A stretch of 64,000 bases of DNA from Flammeovirgaceae bacterium (GCA_016712035.1 JADJRT010000016.1:1-64000); one strand, 5' to 3'. Counted from the first letter of the stretch, positions 29,238 to 39,593 are shown. A program made the numbers and translations. Notes: generated by a model not told the origin, from the sequence alone.

Positions 29238-30611
29238 TTAGAACGACAGTTTCAATTTTACAATTGGATTTGCCAACGGACCATCTGGGCGAAAGGTACG
29301 TTCTGATAATTGTTTGTTGGTAAAATAATTCTCGGGCATAACACGCATCGAAAGATCTACAGTCCTTCGGCCCTCTCTACCAATTTTAATATTACCAGCA
29401 AGGTTTTTTGTTTTGTAAGAATGAAAAAGTAATTGATGTGCTATAAGGGCCGAAACAGTGGGCACACCAATCCAAACGGCCGGAGAATCTGAGCCGATCA
29501 TGGCAACGATGCCTAATCCGATAAGAGCAGATCCTCCGCTGGCTAAATTAATAGTACTTCCTTGTTTTTTGGTTAGATGTACACCCCTAACGGATCGTTG
29601 CCCCCAAAGGGTGCCTGCAATAGCTGTGGCGGCTGGAATTAATAATAAGCCCAGGTTCTCATCATTATCAATGGTTTCTGCGGCAAGGGTGAATCCTAAT
29701 CCGGTTGTTATCAAAGTAAGAGAGCTAACAACTTTTACGTCACCCAACGTGTAGTTGTATTTTTTTGCGGCCTGATTACCAATAAGTAAGCCTGCCACCC
29801 CACCACCTAAAAGCGAGGCCCCATAAAGATTTGCATTGTCTGTACCAGTGGCAGCAACACCCAGAAAGCCAACCACTGGACCCAACAATCCATAAAGCCG
29901 CATCATTTCCACATGGCCATCGGAAACATTCTTTTTCTTTTGAATTTGAAACGCAATTTCGCCTAATGAAATACTGCCAACCGTGGATAACCCAAGAGCC
30001 AGATCACCTGAATTTTCAGAGTCACCCAATATGGTTAATCCAAGTGCTGCCCCATAGCCCAGTCCAAGAAATTTACCGGTGTTTCCAGCCCGAATGGTAC
30101 TGGTGGTGATATTTTCATATTTCTTAGGATTAAGAACAGGTCCAAGTTGCCATAAACCCGCCATAATTAATGGCACACCAACGGCTGCGGCTTCATTCAT
30201 ATCAGTAATTATGGCAAGACTGGCTCCGTAGTATAATCCGTAAATGCCATTGGTTAGTCGATCACGGGGACGGAGGTCAAAGTCAGTTAGATCCGATGAT
30301 GGTGCGCTTGTCAACTCAAGGTCCCACTGTTCTCTCATTTGGTTAAATTTCAACTTTTCATCCTCCGACATCCGTTGAAAATAATTTTGGAGATAGATTT
30401 CGTAATCCGTTACGAAGGCAGTTTCATTTTCTGTCAGTGTATCACCAGCACGTTTTTTTTGTAGAATTTTCTGATAATTATCCTTATTGATCTCTGTCCA
30501 GTATCCTTTGGCGGAATAAAGATCTTGTGCAAGGGTATGCCCACTGCATAGAAGAATAACAATAATTGTTACAACCCACTTACTCATGAATAAGTCCCTT
30601 CGTAAGTTCAT
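29238..30611 (-). CDS. Exported Gly/Ala-rich protein of unknown function
   Basis: 457 residues, not recognised. MSKWVVTIIVILLCSGHTLAQ (start possibly at the ATG at 30587) is a signal peptide. An acidic, lysine-rich, helix-prone region follows (residues 30-105). From 120 to 400 come repeated hydrophobic, glycine-rich blocks such as YGAALGLTILGDS, GLLGPVVGFLGVAATGTDN, GASLLGGGVAGLLIGNQAAK, a pattern of glycine-zipper or alternating helical hairpins. The C-terminus (NIKIGREGRRTVDLSMRVMP, ending PIVKLKLSF) is beta-like and could insert into the outer membrane. It stands alone between convergent and co-directional genes. Confidence 0.7.
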   Translation of the reverse strand: MNLRRDLFMSKWVVTIIVILLCSGHTLAQDLYSAKGYWTEINKDNYQKILQKKRAGDTLTENETAFVTDYEIYLQNYFQRMSEDEKLKFNQMREQWDLELTSAPSSDLTDFDLRPRDRLTNGIYGLYYGASLAIITDMNEAAAVGVPLIMAGLWQLGPVLNPKKYENITTSTIRAGNTGKFLGLGYGAALGLTILGDSENSGDLALGLSTVGSISLGEIAFQIQKKKNVSDGHVEMMRLYGLLGPVVGFLGVAATGTDNANLYGASLLGGGVAGLLIGNQAAKKYNYTLGDVKVVSSLTLITTGLGFTLAAETIDNDENLGLLLIPAATAIAGTLWGQRSVRGVHLTKKQGSTINLASGGSALIGLGIVAMIGSDSPAVWIGVPTVSALIAHQLLFHSYKTKNLAGNIKIGREGRRTVDLSMRVMPENYFTNKQLSERTFRPDGPLANPIVKLKLSF

Positions 30612-30665
30612 ACCTTCCTTACCCTCAAATTATTTAGAGGTACTTTAAAAGTAAGGAGTATTTTT

Positions 30666-32520
30666 TTAAACAGCTTCTACTTCCGCGAGTTCTTTTGACA
30701 ATTTTCGCTGAATTTCGAAAGGTACGGGCTGATACTCAGCAAATTGTTGACTAAAACTTGCCCTTCCTTGCGATAAGGAACGAAGCGAAGTAGAATAACG
30801 ATCTAATTCCGCCAGCGGGGTCTTTGCTTTTATTACCTGATAGTTTCCAAATGTGTCAACTCCCATAATCATCGATCTTCGGGTTTGAAGGTCACCCATT
30901 ACTTCACCCATCATTTCCTCGGGTACGCGAACCTCAAGATTATAGATGGGCTCCAGCAGTTGTGGCTCTGCTTTCATAAAAGCTTCTTTAAACGCCATCA
31001 TACCAGCAATCTTAAATTAGATGTCGTTGGAATCAACCGGATGCATCTTGCCATCGTGTACCAGTACCCGAACATCGCGAACATACGAACCCGTAATGGG
31101 ACCTTCTTCCATTTTTTCCATCACCCCCTTCAGGATAGAAGGAATAAAACGTGAATCAATAACACCGCCTACAATACAATTGTAGAAAACCAGTTTACCA
31201 CCCCAATCAAGATCAATTACTTCTTTGCCGCGTATAGTAAACTCATCAGGCTCGGGCATTCCTTCATAATAAGGTTCAATTTTCATATAGACTTCACCAA
31301 ACTGTCCGGCCCCACCGGATTGCTTTTTATGACGATAACTGGCGCTAGAGGGTTTGCGAATGGTTTCGCGATAGGAAATACGTGTTGGTTGGAGTAGGTG
31401 TCTTTTAATTTTAAGGGGGCACCAATATCTCCGGCAACTAACTTGTCTACTGCGTTTCGGATCTTGCCATCCATAATAAATAATTGATGAATTCTTTCAA
31501 TCGCTCCGGTTTGACTATTGACAAGTTCTGAGTTTGTAGTCACTTCACCAGAAATCACTTTAAAGAAAGAGAGTTTGCCCAAGTTGGGCTCAAGATGCGA
31601 CTTGAATACGAATAGAACCGTTGGTTTTTTTGGATCGCAAGGAATTTCCTTTCCATCTGTTGACAATTCCGGCTTAGCCTCTCGGGGTGTGAGTGCCACA
31701 TTGTCGATAAAGCCCATCATACGCCCTGTGCCCATATTTTTTTTGCCGACATTACAAACACCGGAAATACATCGTGGTGAATCATTCCTTCTTTTAAACC
31801 CTGGCGCAATTCATCTTCATCCAACGTACCTTTCTCGAAATATTTTTCCATCAATTTCTCATCATTTTCGGCCGCCTTGTCAACCAGTTCATTGTGTAGG
31901 CGATCTGCCTTCTCTTTTTCCGATGCCGGGATCGGTAGCTTTTCAGGCTTACCACCATCAGTTGGAAACCGGTAAAGAACCATTTTCAATAAATCGACTA
32001 TTTCATTAAAGTCAGTACCCTGATTGAGTGGATACTGCATTTGCGTAACCTTTGTGCCCAGATGTGCCTGTAGAGACTGAAGCGAACTCTCGAAATCTGC
32101 TCTTGGATGATCCATCTGATTTATAGCAAGAATTACTGGCTTATTAAATTGTTCAGCATAGTTCCAGACTAGCTCGCTGCCTACCTCAAATCCATGTTGG
32201 GCATTAATTGCCATTATGCAGGTATCGGCCACCCGTAGCGAAGCAATCATTTCTCCGGCAAAGTCATCTAAACCAGGCGTATCAATAATATTTATTTTGT
32301 AATCTTTCCATTCTGTGTGAAGAGGAGTAGCAAAAACAGAATTGCCGCGCTCTTGTTCAATCTCGTGATAATCACTTACGGTGTTTTTCCCTTCAATGGT
32401 GCCTCTGCGATGCGTGATACCGGCTTCGAATAACATATCCTCAGCAAGCAGTGTTTTGCCCGATTTGGGCGCCCCCAGCAAAGCAATATTCTTAATGTGT
32501 TTGTTATCATAAATTTTCAT
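30666..32520 (-). CDS. Elongation factor G-like translational GTPase, paralogue (two frameshifts and an in-frame TAA)
   Basis: About 618 residues in pieces. G1 is GAPKSGKT instead of the AHIDAGKT of housekeeping EF-G; G2 area EKNTVSDYHEIEQERGNSVF-like; G3 DTPG; G4 NQMD. The rest covers domain II (GRMMGFIDNVALTPREAKP), domain IV (GGAGQFGEVYMKIEP and VDLDWGGKLVFYN-like) and domain V (EVRVPEEMMGEVMGDLQTRR). Breaks: the 8-T homopolymer near 31740, and near 31398. At 31017-31019 a TAA interrupts the same frame where most EF-Gs have a Ser or Ala codon before FKIAG. It resembles the second EF-G of Bacteroidota, whose role is not settled. It may be a pseudogene or carry sequencing errors. Confidence 0.85.
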
Positions 32521-32663
32521 AACGCTTGGAGTTTAGGTGAAACATAGGCGGGTAATTGATGTATGGAAGATACCGGTTGGCATCAAAAGATAAAAATGAT
32601 AAATATCATGCTAGGACATGATTACCATAATAGACGCGTAACCTGCGGTATACAGGCTACCAA

Positions 32664-32700
32664 ACAAAAAAAACCAGAAACATTAAGTTCTGGTTTTTTT
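32664..32700 (-). terminator. Terminator after speA (probably bidirectional)
   Basis: Stem AACCAGAA / TTCTGGTT (32672-32679 and 32688-32695) with an A run on the left and a T run on the right, so it has U tracts in both directions. It lies 20 bases past the speA stop. Confidence 0.8.
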
Positions 32701-32719
32701 GATTTAAGCGGGGATGATG

Positions 32720-34128
32720 TTATTGCTTTATAACCTGTTCATTTTGATATCCTAACAACGTCATCATGCTTGCGCTGGTTTGTTCTTCTGCGAAAAGTTC
32801 TGTGGTAATTTCTCCATCTTCATTACGATGTATCAAGACGTGCTTAGGAGCCGGAATAAGACAGTGTTGAATACCCCCGTATCCTCCCAGCGATTCTTGA
32901 TAAGCACCCGTATGAAAGAAACCAATATACAAGGGCTCTTCGTCTGTAATCATTGGCAAGAAAACTTCCCCGGTGTGCGCTTCTGAATTATAATAATCGT
33001 GGCTATCACAAGTAAGTCCGCCAATATTCACTTTGTGATACGGGTCGTCCCACTTGTTTACAGAAAGGAGAATATATTTTTGATTGAGCCCCCAAACATC
33101 GGGAAGGTGTGTAATGAAAGATCCATCAATCATATACCACAACTCTTTGTCATTTTGTAACTTTTGATCTACCATGGAATAAAGCACAGCCCCGCTTTCG
33201 CCCACAGTAAAACTTCCAAACTCAGTAAAGATGTTGGGTACGGGTACATTGTTTTTCTCACAAATCCATTTGATGTTTTCCACGATTTGTTCAATCATGT
33301 ACTTGTAATCGTAATGAAACGTGAGCGAGGTTTTGATAGGAAACCCTCCGCCAATATCAATAGAATCAAGTGTATCGCACACTTTTCGCATCTCGCAATA
33401 CTTGAAAATGAACCGACTTAATTCACTCCAATAGTACGCGGTATCTTTGATGCCGGTATTAATAAAGAAGTGAAGCATTTTAAGGGAAGCCTTGCTGCTA
33501 GGTTGAATTTTCTCTTTGTACAAGGGTAAAATGTCGCTATAGCGGATACCTAGTCGGCTTGTATAAAATTCAAACTTGGGTTCTTCGTCAGCGGCAACAC
33601 GAATGCCAACCTGGTAAGGGCGATTGACATTTTTTCATACGTATCAATTTCACTTAAGTTGTCAAGAATTGGAATACAATTGAATCCATCGTTGAGTAAG
33701 TCGGTGATATACTCTTTATACTTGGGCATTTTAAAGTCGTTGCATAGAATATAAGTTTCTTTCGAAATTTTGTTGCGTTCGTATAACGACCGAACAATAG
33801 GAATGTCAAAGGCAGAAGAGGTTTCAATGTGAACATCGTTATTCAGAGCTTCTTCCAAAACGAAATCGTAGTGCGATGATTTGGTGCAATAGCAATAGGT
33901 GTATTTGCCATTGTATTTGAAACGCTCAATGGCATTATCAAAAGTCGCTTGCGCGAAACGGATATTTTCACTGATCCGAGGCAAGTAGGTTATCTTGAGG
34001 GGAGTGCCATATTGTTTGATGATGTCCATCAAGGGAACATCGTTAAACAGCAACTCATGATCACGCACTTTAAATTCTCTTTGCGGGAATTCAAAGGTTT
34101 GTTCAATCAACTCGCGGTAACTTTTCAT
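32720..34128 (-). CDS. speA: Arginine decarboxylase, alanine-racemase-fold PLP type (one frameshift)
   Basis: About 469 residues. The N-terminal domain reads YGTPLKITYLPRISENIRFA and the PLP lysine is in YTYCYCTKSSHYDFV. Further motifs: SIDIGGGFPIKTS (phosphate-binding Gly loop), TEFGSFTVGESGAVLY, TCDSHDYYN (catalytic Cys near the active site) and FFHTGAYQESLGGYGG. An indel near 33615 splits it (ALTR to NRPYQVGIRVAADEEP-like). The size is that of the compact Bacteroidota enzyme and shorter than E. coli SpeA. It makes agmatine from arginine. Divergent from the arginase-like gene. Confidence 0.88.
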
Positions 34129-34415
34129 TTACTTAGTTGTTCGTTAGTTCGTTATACGTTTGGTGGCTGCTGGCTTGATCCTTAACTGATAACGATAAAC
34201 GAATAACCATCAACCAAAATTGAGGTGCAATATTGTGATAATTTTGCCATCTTTGCAATACATCAAAACCCTATGGTTAACCCCATTTCCTGCATGATTT
34301 TTAATCCCGTCCCCTTGGGTCTTCATGCCTTGCCCGACTTCTGACGGCAGGAAATAAGCCTTTTTGGCAATTTTTAGGTTATTCCATTTGTACAAAGATT
34401 TAATTACCAGTTCCT

Positions 34416-35378
34416 GTGAAAGAGATAAAGATTATAGAAGTGAAATCCGAAATCGGTGCCGGTACCCGCGGTGCTAGTCTGGGTGTGGAGGCTGTGAAAA
34501 TTGCCAGTCTGGATTTGAAGTCTGATTTTTTCAGAAAGGTTGATTCCATTGAAGTAGAAAATGTGAACGAACTTCTTTTTGATGGTGCGGAACATGCCTA
34601 TGCAAAGTTTATTGATGGGGTTTTAATTATGGAAGAGCGGGTATGTTTGGAGGTCTATGAACAAATATTTGATGATTATTTTCCTTTAATCATGGCCGGA
34701 GATCACTCGACCGCCTATGGTACGATGGCGGGCATCAAAAAAGCTTTTCCTAAAAAGCGATTAGGTGTAATCTGGATTGACGCGCATGCCGATATGCATA
34801 CACCTTTTACCACACCTTCCGGTAATATGCATGGAATGCCGTTAGCGATGGCTTTAGGTTTTGATAATCTCGAGTGTAAAGTGAATGATCCCCGCGGTGA
34901 GACGCTCGACTATTGGGAGCAGATAAAAAATGTGGGTATGCCGGGACCAAAAATTTTGACCGAAGACGTAGTGTTTATTTCCGTTCGCGACTTTGAGAAA
35001 CCCGAAAATTATCTGATCAATAAATACAACATGAATTTTATTGAGGTAGAAGATGTAAAGAAGGCCGGTGCGGCTGCCATTGCTCAAAAGGCTTTGCAAA
35101 TGCTCGATCACTGTGATCTGATTTATGTTTCATTCGATGTGGATAGCATTGATAGTCGATTCTCCACAGGCACGGGTACACCAGTACCCAACGGACTTAC
35201 TGTAGAGGAGGCAAAAGTGCTAAATGCAGAACTTTGTAAGGATGTGCGGGTGTGTGCGTGGGAAATAGTAGAAATAAATCCAACCCTCGACACAGAAAAC
35301 CGTACGGCCGAAAGTGCCTTTGAAATTCTGGAAGCCTCTGCCAAATCAATTATCAGCAGGCCGGTAATGGTCTCTTAA
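34416..35378 (+). CDS. Arginase-family ureohydrolase (arginase-like signature)
   Basis: Intact, 320 residues, GTG start at 34416. Manganese ligands: MAGDHSTAYGT, IWIDAHADMHTP and YVSFDVDSIDS. The loop TPSGNMHGMPLA matches arginases (SGNxHGMP) better than agmatinases, so arginine hydrolysis to ornithine and urea is the better guess. Next to an arginine decarboxylase and a deoxyhypusine-synthase-like gene, agmatine or guanidino-polyamine hydrolysis remains possible. Its stop touches the stop of the convergent START-domain gene. Confidence 0.87.
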   Translation: MKEIKIIEVKSEIGAGTRGASLGVEAVKIASLDLKSDFFRKVDSIEVENVNELLFDGAEHAYAKFIDGVLIMEERVCLEVYEQIFDDYFPLIMAGDHSTAYGTMAGIKKAFPKKRLGVIWIDAHADMHTPFTTPSGNMHGMPLAMALGFDNLECKVNDPRGETLDYWEQIKNVGMPGPKILTEDVVFISVRDFEKPENYLINKYNMNFIEVEDVKKAGAAAIAQKALQMLDHCDLIYVSFDVDSIDSRFSTGTGTPVPNGLTVEEAKVLNAELCKDVRVCAWEIVEINPTLDTENRTAESAFEILEASAKSIISRPVMVS

Positions 35379-36048
35379 TTAATTTTTTTCCTCAACTAAT
35401 TTGGTGAGCGCTTTAATGGTGCTCAAGAGATTACTTCGTACTACCGGATCGGTAAACATGCGCGGTATGTTGCTAGGCATGGAGAGTATTCGATAGGTAA
35501 CTTTTGCCTGTGTTGGAGTAATTTGTTCAAAGAGCCAACTTCCCGCCAACTCCATACGCGCCACTCCGCTTTTCAGTGGAGCCAGCTTTGGATTTGATGC
35601 GGACTGAAAGGCTATAAAGATTTTTTTCTCTGGAATTTTCTGAATCATTTCGTATTTTAGAAAATGATCCTGATCGCTTACGGGCCAGGGTATGTCATGG
35701 TATGAATACTCGAACCAATATACAGTGTCAACTGGAAAAACTTTAAATTCAGCCACATGAGTTTGCCAACTTTTTATTTGTGATTCATCTTGAAGGATGG
35801 CAAGTAATTCAGGAATGGTGGCATAAATGGTGAATTCACTCTTTACTTCCCGTGCTTTAACGGCCGGAACCTTACCGGGAAAAGTAATCCAACGCTCATA
35901 AATAAAAACGGGAGAATCTTCTTTTACTAAATCGAATTTTTCGAATTCAGAGACTTGTGCAAATAATGCTGAATTAATAAAAGTAAAACCAGAAAGCGGG
36001 CTATCGGGCAAAAGAACTGTCGATATGAATTGCTTTTTTTGACTTCAT
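35379..36048 (-). CDS. START/SRPBCC-fold lipid-binding-like protein, probably exported (one frameshift)
   Basis: About 222 residues if one A is removed from the 7-A run after the ATG at 36048; the N-terminus then reads MKSKKQFISTVLLPDSPLSG and joins the open frame. The body matches START-like proteins: KAREVKSEFTIYATIPELLA, SWQTHVAEFKV, WFEYSYHDIPWPVSDQDHFL and PLKSGVARMELAGSWLFEQI. These domains form a hydrophobic pocket. Signal peptide is suggested by the hydrophobic start and ALFAQ but is not clear-cut. Function unknown. Confidence 0.72.
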
Positions 36049-36145
36049 GCAGGTAGCGAAAAGATAGTTTCAATCTAAGACAATTTCAAAACCAAATACC
36101 CTTTCTATCGATGAAATGAATAAAGTAAAACCTGAAAGGTAGCCA

Positions 36146-36175
36146 TTGCAGGCTTACCGCTTATGCGTATTTTCG
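36146..36175 (+). promoter_or_regulatory. Bacteroidota-type promoter for the deoxyhypusine-synthase-like gene
   Basis: TTG (36146-36148), 19 bases, then TATTTTCG (36168-36175), close to the TTG-N19-TAnnTTTG consensus. It overlaps the first possible ATG (36163), which argues that translation starts at the second ATG, 36196. Confidence 0.55.
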
Positions 36176-36195
36176 CATCAAATTTTGAACTGATT

Positions 36196-37173
36196 ATGAG
36201 CCAAAACAGACCGATCTCAGCATTTATTGAAAAGAATTACCTTCATTTTAATGCTGCCGCCTTGGTGGATGCAGCTAAAGGGTTTAAAAAGCATATTTCC
36301 GAGGGCAAAAAAATGTTGGTCTCTTTGGCAGGAGCGATGAGTACTGCTGAATTGGGAATCAGTTTTGCCGAAATGATTCGTCAAGATAAAGTGCATATTA
36401 TTTCTTGTACCGGTGCCAACCTGGAAGAAGACATAATGAATCTGGTGGCGCACTCGCACTACAAGCGGATTCCTAATTATAGGGATTTAACCCCAGAACA
36501 AGAGTGGGAATTATTAGGTAATCATTTGAACCGGGTTACCGACACCTGTATTCCAGAAGAAGAGGCATTCCGCAGATTGCAATCACATTTGTTTAAAGTG
36601 TGGAAGGATGCTGAAGATAAAGGCGAGCGCTTGTTTCCGCACGAGTTTATGTTTCGCATGATTAATAGTGGCGTGTTGAAGCAATATTATGAGATTGATC
36701 CAAAGAACAGTTGGATGATTGCGGCAGCCGAAAGAAATATGCCCATGGTGGTACCGGGTTGGGAGGATAGTACGATGGGAAATATTTTTGCTTCCTATGT
36801 CCTTACTGGCGAGTTGAAAGCATCGACCATGAAAAGTGGAATTGAATACATGGTTTGGCTAGCGGATTGGTACACCAACAATGCAGGCGAGCATGGCATT
36901 GGCTTCTTCCAGATTGGCGGTGGTATTGCCGGAGACTTCCCGATTTGCGTAGTACCGATGTTGCATCAGGATTTAGGACGCGATGGCGTTCCGTTCTGGA
37001 GTTACTTCTGTCAGATTAGTGATTCAACTACTTCATATGGATCGTATTCTGGTGCAGTGCCTAATGAAAAAATTACCTGGGGAAAACTAAGTATTGAAAC
37101 GCCCAAGTTTATTGTAGAAAGCGATGCGAGGATTGTAGTGCCATTGATGTTTGCTTATATCCTTGACCTTTAG
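36196..37173 (+). CDS. Deoxyhypusine-synthase-family protein (bacterial, polyamine-linked)
   Basis: 325 residues from the ATG at 36196, chosen because the promoter overlaps the earlier ATG. NAD-binding motifs: LVSLAGAMSTAELGISFAE, ISCTGANLEEDI and NAGEHGIGFFQIGGGIAGDF. The catalytic lysine of deoxyhypusine synthase is kept in ITWGKL. Bacteria have no hypusine-containing eIF5A; bacterial members include homospermidine-forming enzymes and relatives that act on guanidino compounds. The neighbouring speA suggests a product derived from agmatine or putrescine, which is inference. A palindromic repeat directly follows the stop. Confidence 0.88.
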   Translation: MSQNRPISAFIEKNYLHFNAAALVDAAKGFKKHISEGKKMLVSLAGAMSTAELGISFAEMIRQDKVHIISCTGANLEEDIMNLVAHSHYKRIPNYRDLTPEQEWELLGNHLNRVTDTCIPEEEAFRRLQSHLFKVWKDAEDKGERLFPHEFMFRMINSGVLKQYYEIDPKNSWMIAAAERNMPMVVPGWEDSTMGNIFASYVLTGELKASTMKSGIEYMVWLADWYTNNAGEHGIGFFQIGGGIAGDFPICVVPMLHQDLGRDGVPFWSYFCQISDSTTSYGSYSGAVPNEKITWGKLSIETPKFIVESDARIVVPLMFAYILDL

Positions 37174-37246
37174 TCCATAGTTTTTCAGTCCATAGTCCAT
37201 AGCTGCTATTGACCATATTACTATCGACTATCGACTAACGACTCCT
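37172..37246. repeat. GTCCATAG/CTATCGAC repeat between the DHS-like gene and argS
   Basis: Contains AGTCCATAGTCCATAG and, after a spacer, CTATCGACTATCGACTAACG. The same words form the hairpin element at 23689-23764 inside fmt. It fills the whole gap up to the argS ATG. Confidence 0.7.
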
Positions 37247-39034
37247 ATGAATCTCGAACAATCTCTTCGCACCGAAATACAAAAGGCCGTTACGGCTCTG
37301 TTCAATCAATCTGTTGATCAGCTTCAGCTACAACCCACCAATATTGAGTTTGAAGGATCGCATACGTTGGTTTGCTTTCCACTCACAAAAATTTCAAAAA
37401 AAAACCCCGAAGAGACTGCGCGAGTAGTTGGAGAATATTTGCAAACACATTCGGGCCTGGTAAGCAAGTTCAATGTGGTAAAGGGCTTTCTTAACCTAAG
37501 CATTAGCGATTCGGTTTGGGTAAAAGTTTTTGAAGCAATTTATTCAGATGTTTCTTTCGGTATTGCGAAACAACTGGGTAAGGAGATTATGGTGGAGTAT
37601 TCCTCACCCAATACAAACAAGCCGTTGCACCTGGGGCATCTTCGAAATAATTTTCTTGGGTACTCTGTAGCTGAGATTTATAAAGCACTCGGCTACACCG
37701 TTCATAAAGTGCAGATCATTAACGACCGCGGCATTCACATTTGCAAATCGATGGCTGCCTGGAAATTGTTTGGGAAGGGCGAAACACCAGAGAGCAGCGG
37801 ACTGAAGGGAGATAAATTGGTTGGCAAGTATTATGTCGAGTTCGATCGCGCTTATAAAGGACAGTGCAAAGAACTTGAAGCCCAAGGAGTAGTAAAAGAA
37901 GAAGCCGAGAAGCAAGCGCCTATTATGAAGTTGGCAGTGCAAATGCTTCAGCAATGGGAACAAAAGGATAAAGAAATACTGACTCTGTGGAACAACATGA
38001 ATGGCTGGGTCTATGCGGGTTTCGATACCACCTATAAACGTATGGGCGTAGATTTCGAAAAATTATATTACGAATCTAATACCTATTTGCTTGGTAAGAA
38101 AGAAGTGTTGCGTGGCGTTGAGCAAGGAGTATTTTTCAAAAAAGAAGACGGCTCTGTTTGGGTTGATCTTACAACGGAAGGCCTGGACCAAAAAGTGTTG
38201 CTGCGTTCGGATGGTACTTCCGTTTACATGACGCAGGATATTGGTACGGCCATTTTGCGTTTTCGCGATTTTCCAAAAATCGAAGGTCAGGTTTATACAG
38301 TGGGTAACGAACAGGAGTATCACTTCAAAGTATTGTTTTTGATTTTAGGCAAGCTCGGTTACGAATGGGCAAAGAAATGTTATCACCTCTCCTACGGCAT
38401 GGTTGATTTACCAACCGGAAAAATGAAAAGTCGCGAAGGCACTGTGGTAGATGCGGATGAACTGATGGACGAGATGGTGGAGGAAGCTGCAAAACAAACC
38501 CGCGAGCTTGGTAAGATCGATGAAATGACGGAACAAGAAGTAAACGACCTTGCCGAGATGATTGGCTTAGGAGCGTTGAAATTCTTCTTACTTAAAGTCG
38601 ATCCTAAGAAACGGATGATGTTTGATCCTGCAGAGTCAATTCAATTACAAGGGCATACGGGTCCGTTTATTCAATATACGCATGCGCGAATCAAATCAAT
38701 TTTGAGGAAAGCAGAATCATTAAACATCAATCCTGAGGTTGGCGATCTTAAAAATTTAAAGTCATTGGAACCTTCCGAACGTGAAGTGATTTTTAAGATC
38801 AATCAATACACAAACAAGTTACAGGAAGCAGCTCGTGAATATTCACCAGCTATTGTGGCAAATTATGCCTATGAACTGGCAAAGGAATACAACCAATTTT
38901 ATCAGACAATCCCGATTTTTAATGAGAGTGACCCCGCTAAATTGAAATTTAGAATCGCTTTCTCACAAGTGACCGCTAACACCATTCAACGGGCCATGGC
39001 TTTGCTGGGAATTCGTGTACCGGATAAAATGTAA
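37247..39034 (+). CDS. argS: Arginyl-tRNA synthetase
   Basis: Intact, 595 residues, as expected. N-terminal Add-1 domain, then the class I signature in SSPNTNKPLHLGHLRNNFLG (HIGH-type HLGH) and the KMSKS-like GKMKSREGTVV. The C-terminal DALR anticodon-binding domain contains GPFIQYTHARIKSILRK and ends IQRAMALLGIRVPDKM. It charges tRNA-Arg and is essential. The start at 37247 follows directly after a repeat, which would then form the 5' leader. It is the longest unbroken essential gene here and shows that some stretches are free of indels. Confidence 0.97.
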   Translation: MNLEQSLRTEIQKAVTALFNQSVDQLQLQPTNIEFEGSHTLVCFPLTKISKKNPEETARVVGEYLQTHSGLVSKFNVVKGFLNLSISDSVWVKVFEAIYSDVSFGIAKQLGKEIMVEYSSPNTNKPLHLGHLRNNFLGYSVAEIYKALGYTVHKVQIINDRGIHICKSMAAWKLFGKGETPESSGLKGDKLVGKYYVEFDRAYKGQCKELEAQGVVKEEAEKQAPIMKLAVQMLQQWEQKDKEILTLWNNMNGWVYAGFDTTYKRMGVDFEKLYYESNTYLLGKKEVLRGVEQGVFFKKEDGSVWVDLTTEGLDQKVLLRSDGTSVYMTQDIGTAILRFRDFPKIEGQVYTVGNEQEYHFKVLFLILGKLGYEWAKKCYHLSYGMVDLPTGKMKSREGTVVDADELMDEMVEEAAKQTRELGKIDEMTEQEVNDLAEMIGLGALKFFLLKVDPKKRMMFDPAESIQLQGHTGPFIQYTHARIKSILRKAESLNINPEVGDLKNLKSLEPSEREVIFKINQYTNKLQEAAREYSPAIVANYAYELAKEYNQFYQTIPIFNESDPAKLKFRIAFSQVTANTIQRAMALLGIRVPDKM

Positions 39035-39041
39035 TTCAGCC

Positions 39042-39593
39042 ATGAAGTACTTGCTGACAGGTGAGGAAACAGAGCGGTTAATCTTTCGTAAGATCCTTGG
39101 ATCAGATTTCAATGAGTGGTTAAAATTCTTTACTGATCCAAGCACCTCCATTCATTGGATTGAAGAGAAGCAAGCGCCACACGAAGCATGCAAGGCCTGG
39201 TATCAAAAACAATTTTGGCGATGCGAAAATGAAATGGGTGGGATGAACGCCTTGATTGAAAAATCAAGTGGTAAGTTGATTGGTCATTGTGGCTTGTTAG
39301 TCCAAACCGTGGATAATCTAAATGAATTAGAGATAGGGTATTCGTTGCTTCCAGAATTTTGGGGAAATGGATATGCTTCCGAAGCTGCAATCAGGTGTCG
39401 GGATTATGCTTTTCAGAATAATCTTACCGAATCTTTAGTATCAATTATAAGCCTTACGAATATTCCATCTCAAAACGTTGCTTTCAAAAATGGAATGATT
39501 GTCGAAAAGGAGACCGACTATAGGGGAAACCGGGTTAATATTTTTAGAATTACTAAAGGCGATTGGGAAGACCTAGACAAGTTTGTCCATTAA
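39042..39593 (+). CDS. GNAT-family N-acetyltransferase (RimJ/RimL-like)
   Basis: 183 residues from the ATG at 39042, 8 bases after the argS stop. TERLIFRKILGSDFNEWLKF is the family N-terminus; KLIGHCGLLVQ, ELEIGYSLLPEFWGNGYASE (acetyl-CoA loop, with GNGYASEA) and SLTNIPSQNVAFKNGMIVE follow. It resembles GNATs that acetylate N-termini or small amines. The close spacing suggests co-transcription with argS. Substrate unknown. Confidence 0.88.
   Translation: MKYLLTGEETERLIFRKILGSDFNEWLKFFTDPSTSIHWIEEKQAPHEACKAWYQKQFWRCENEMGGMNALIEKSSGKLIGHCGLLVQTVDNLNELEIGYSLLPEFWGNGYASEAAIRCRDYAFQNNLTESLVSIISLTNIPSQNVAFKNGMIVEKETDYRGNRVNIFRITKGDWEDLDKFVH

Noticed and set aside
34210..34395. 61-codon minus-strand open frame between speA and the arginase-like gene
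   Set aside because: No family features or good start context; it covers the shared promoter region.
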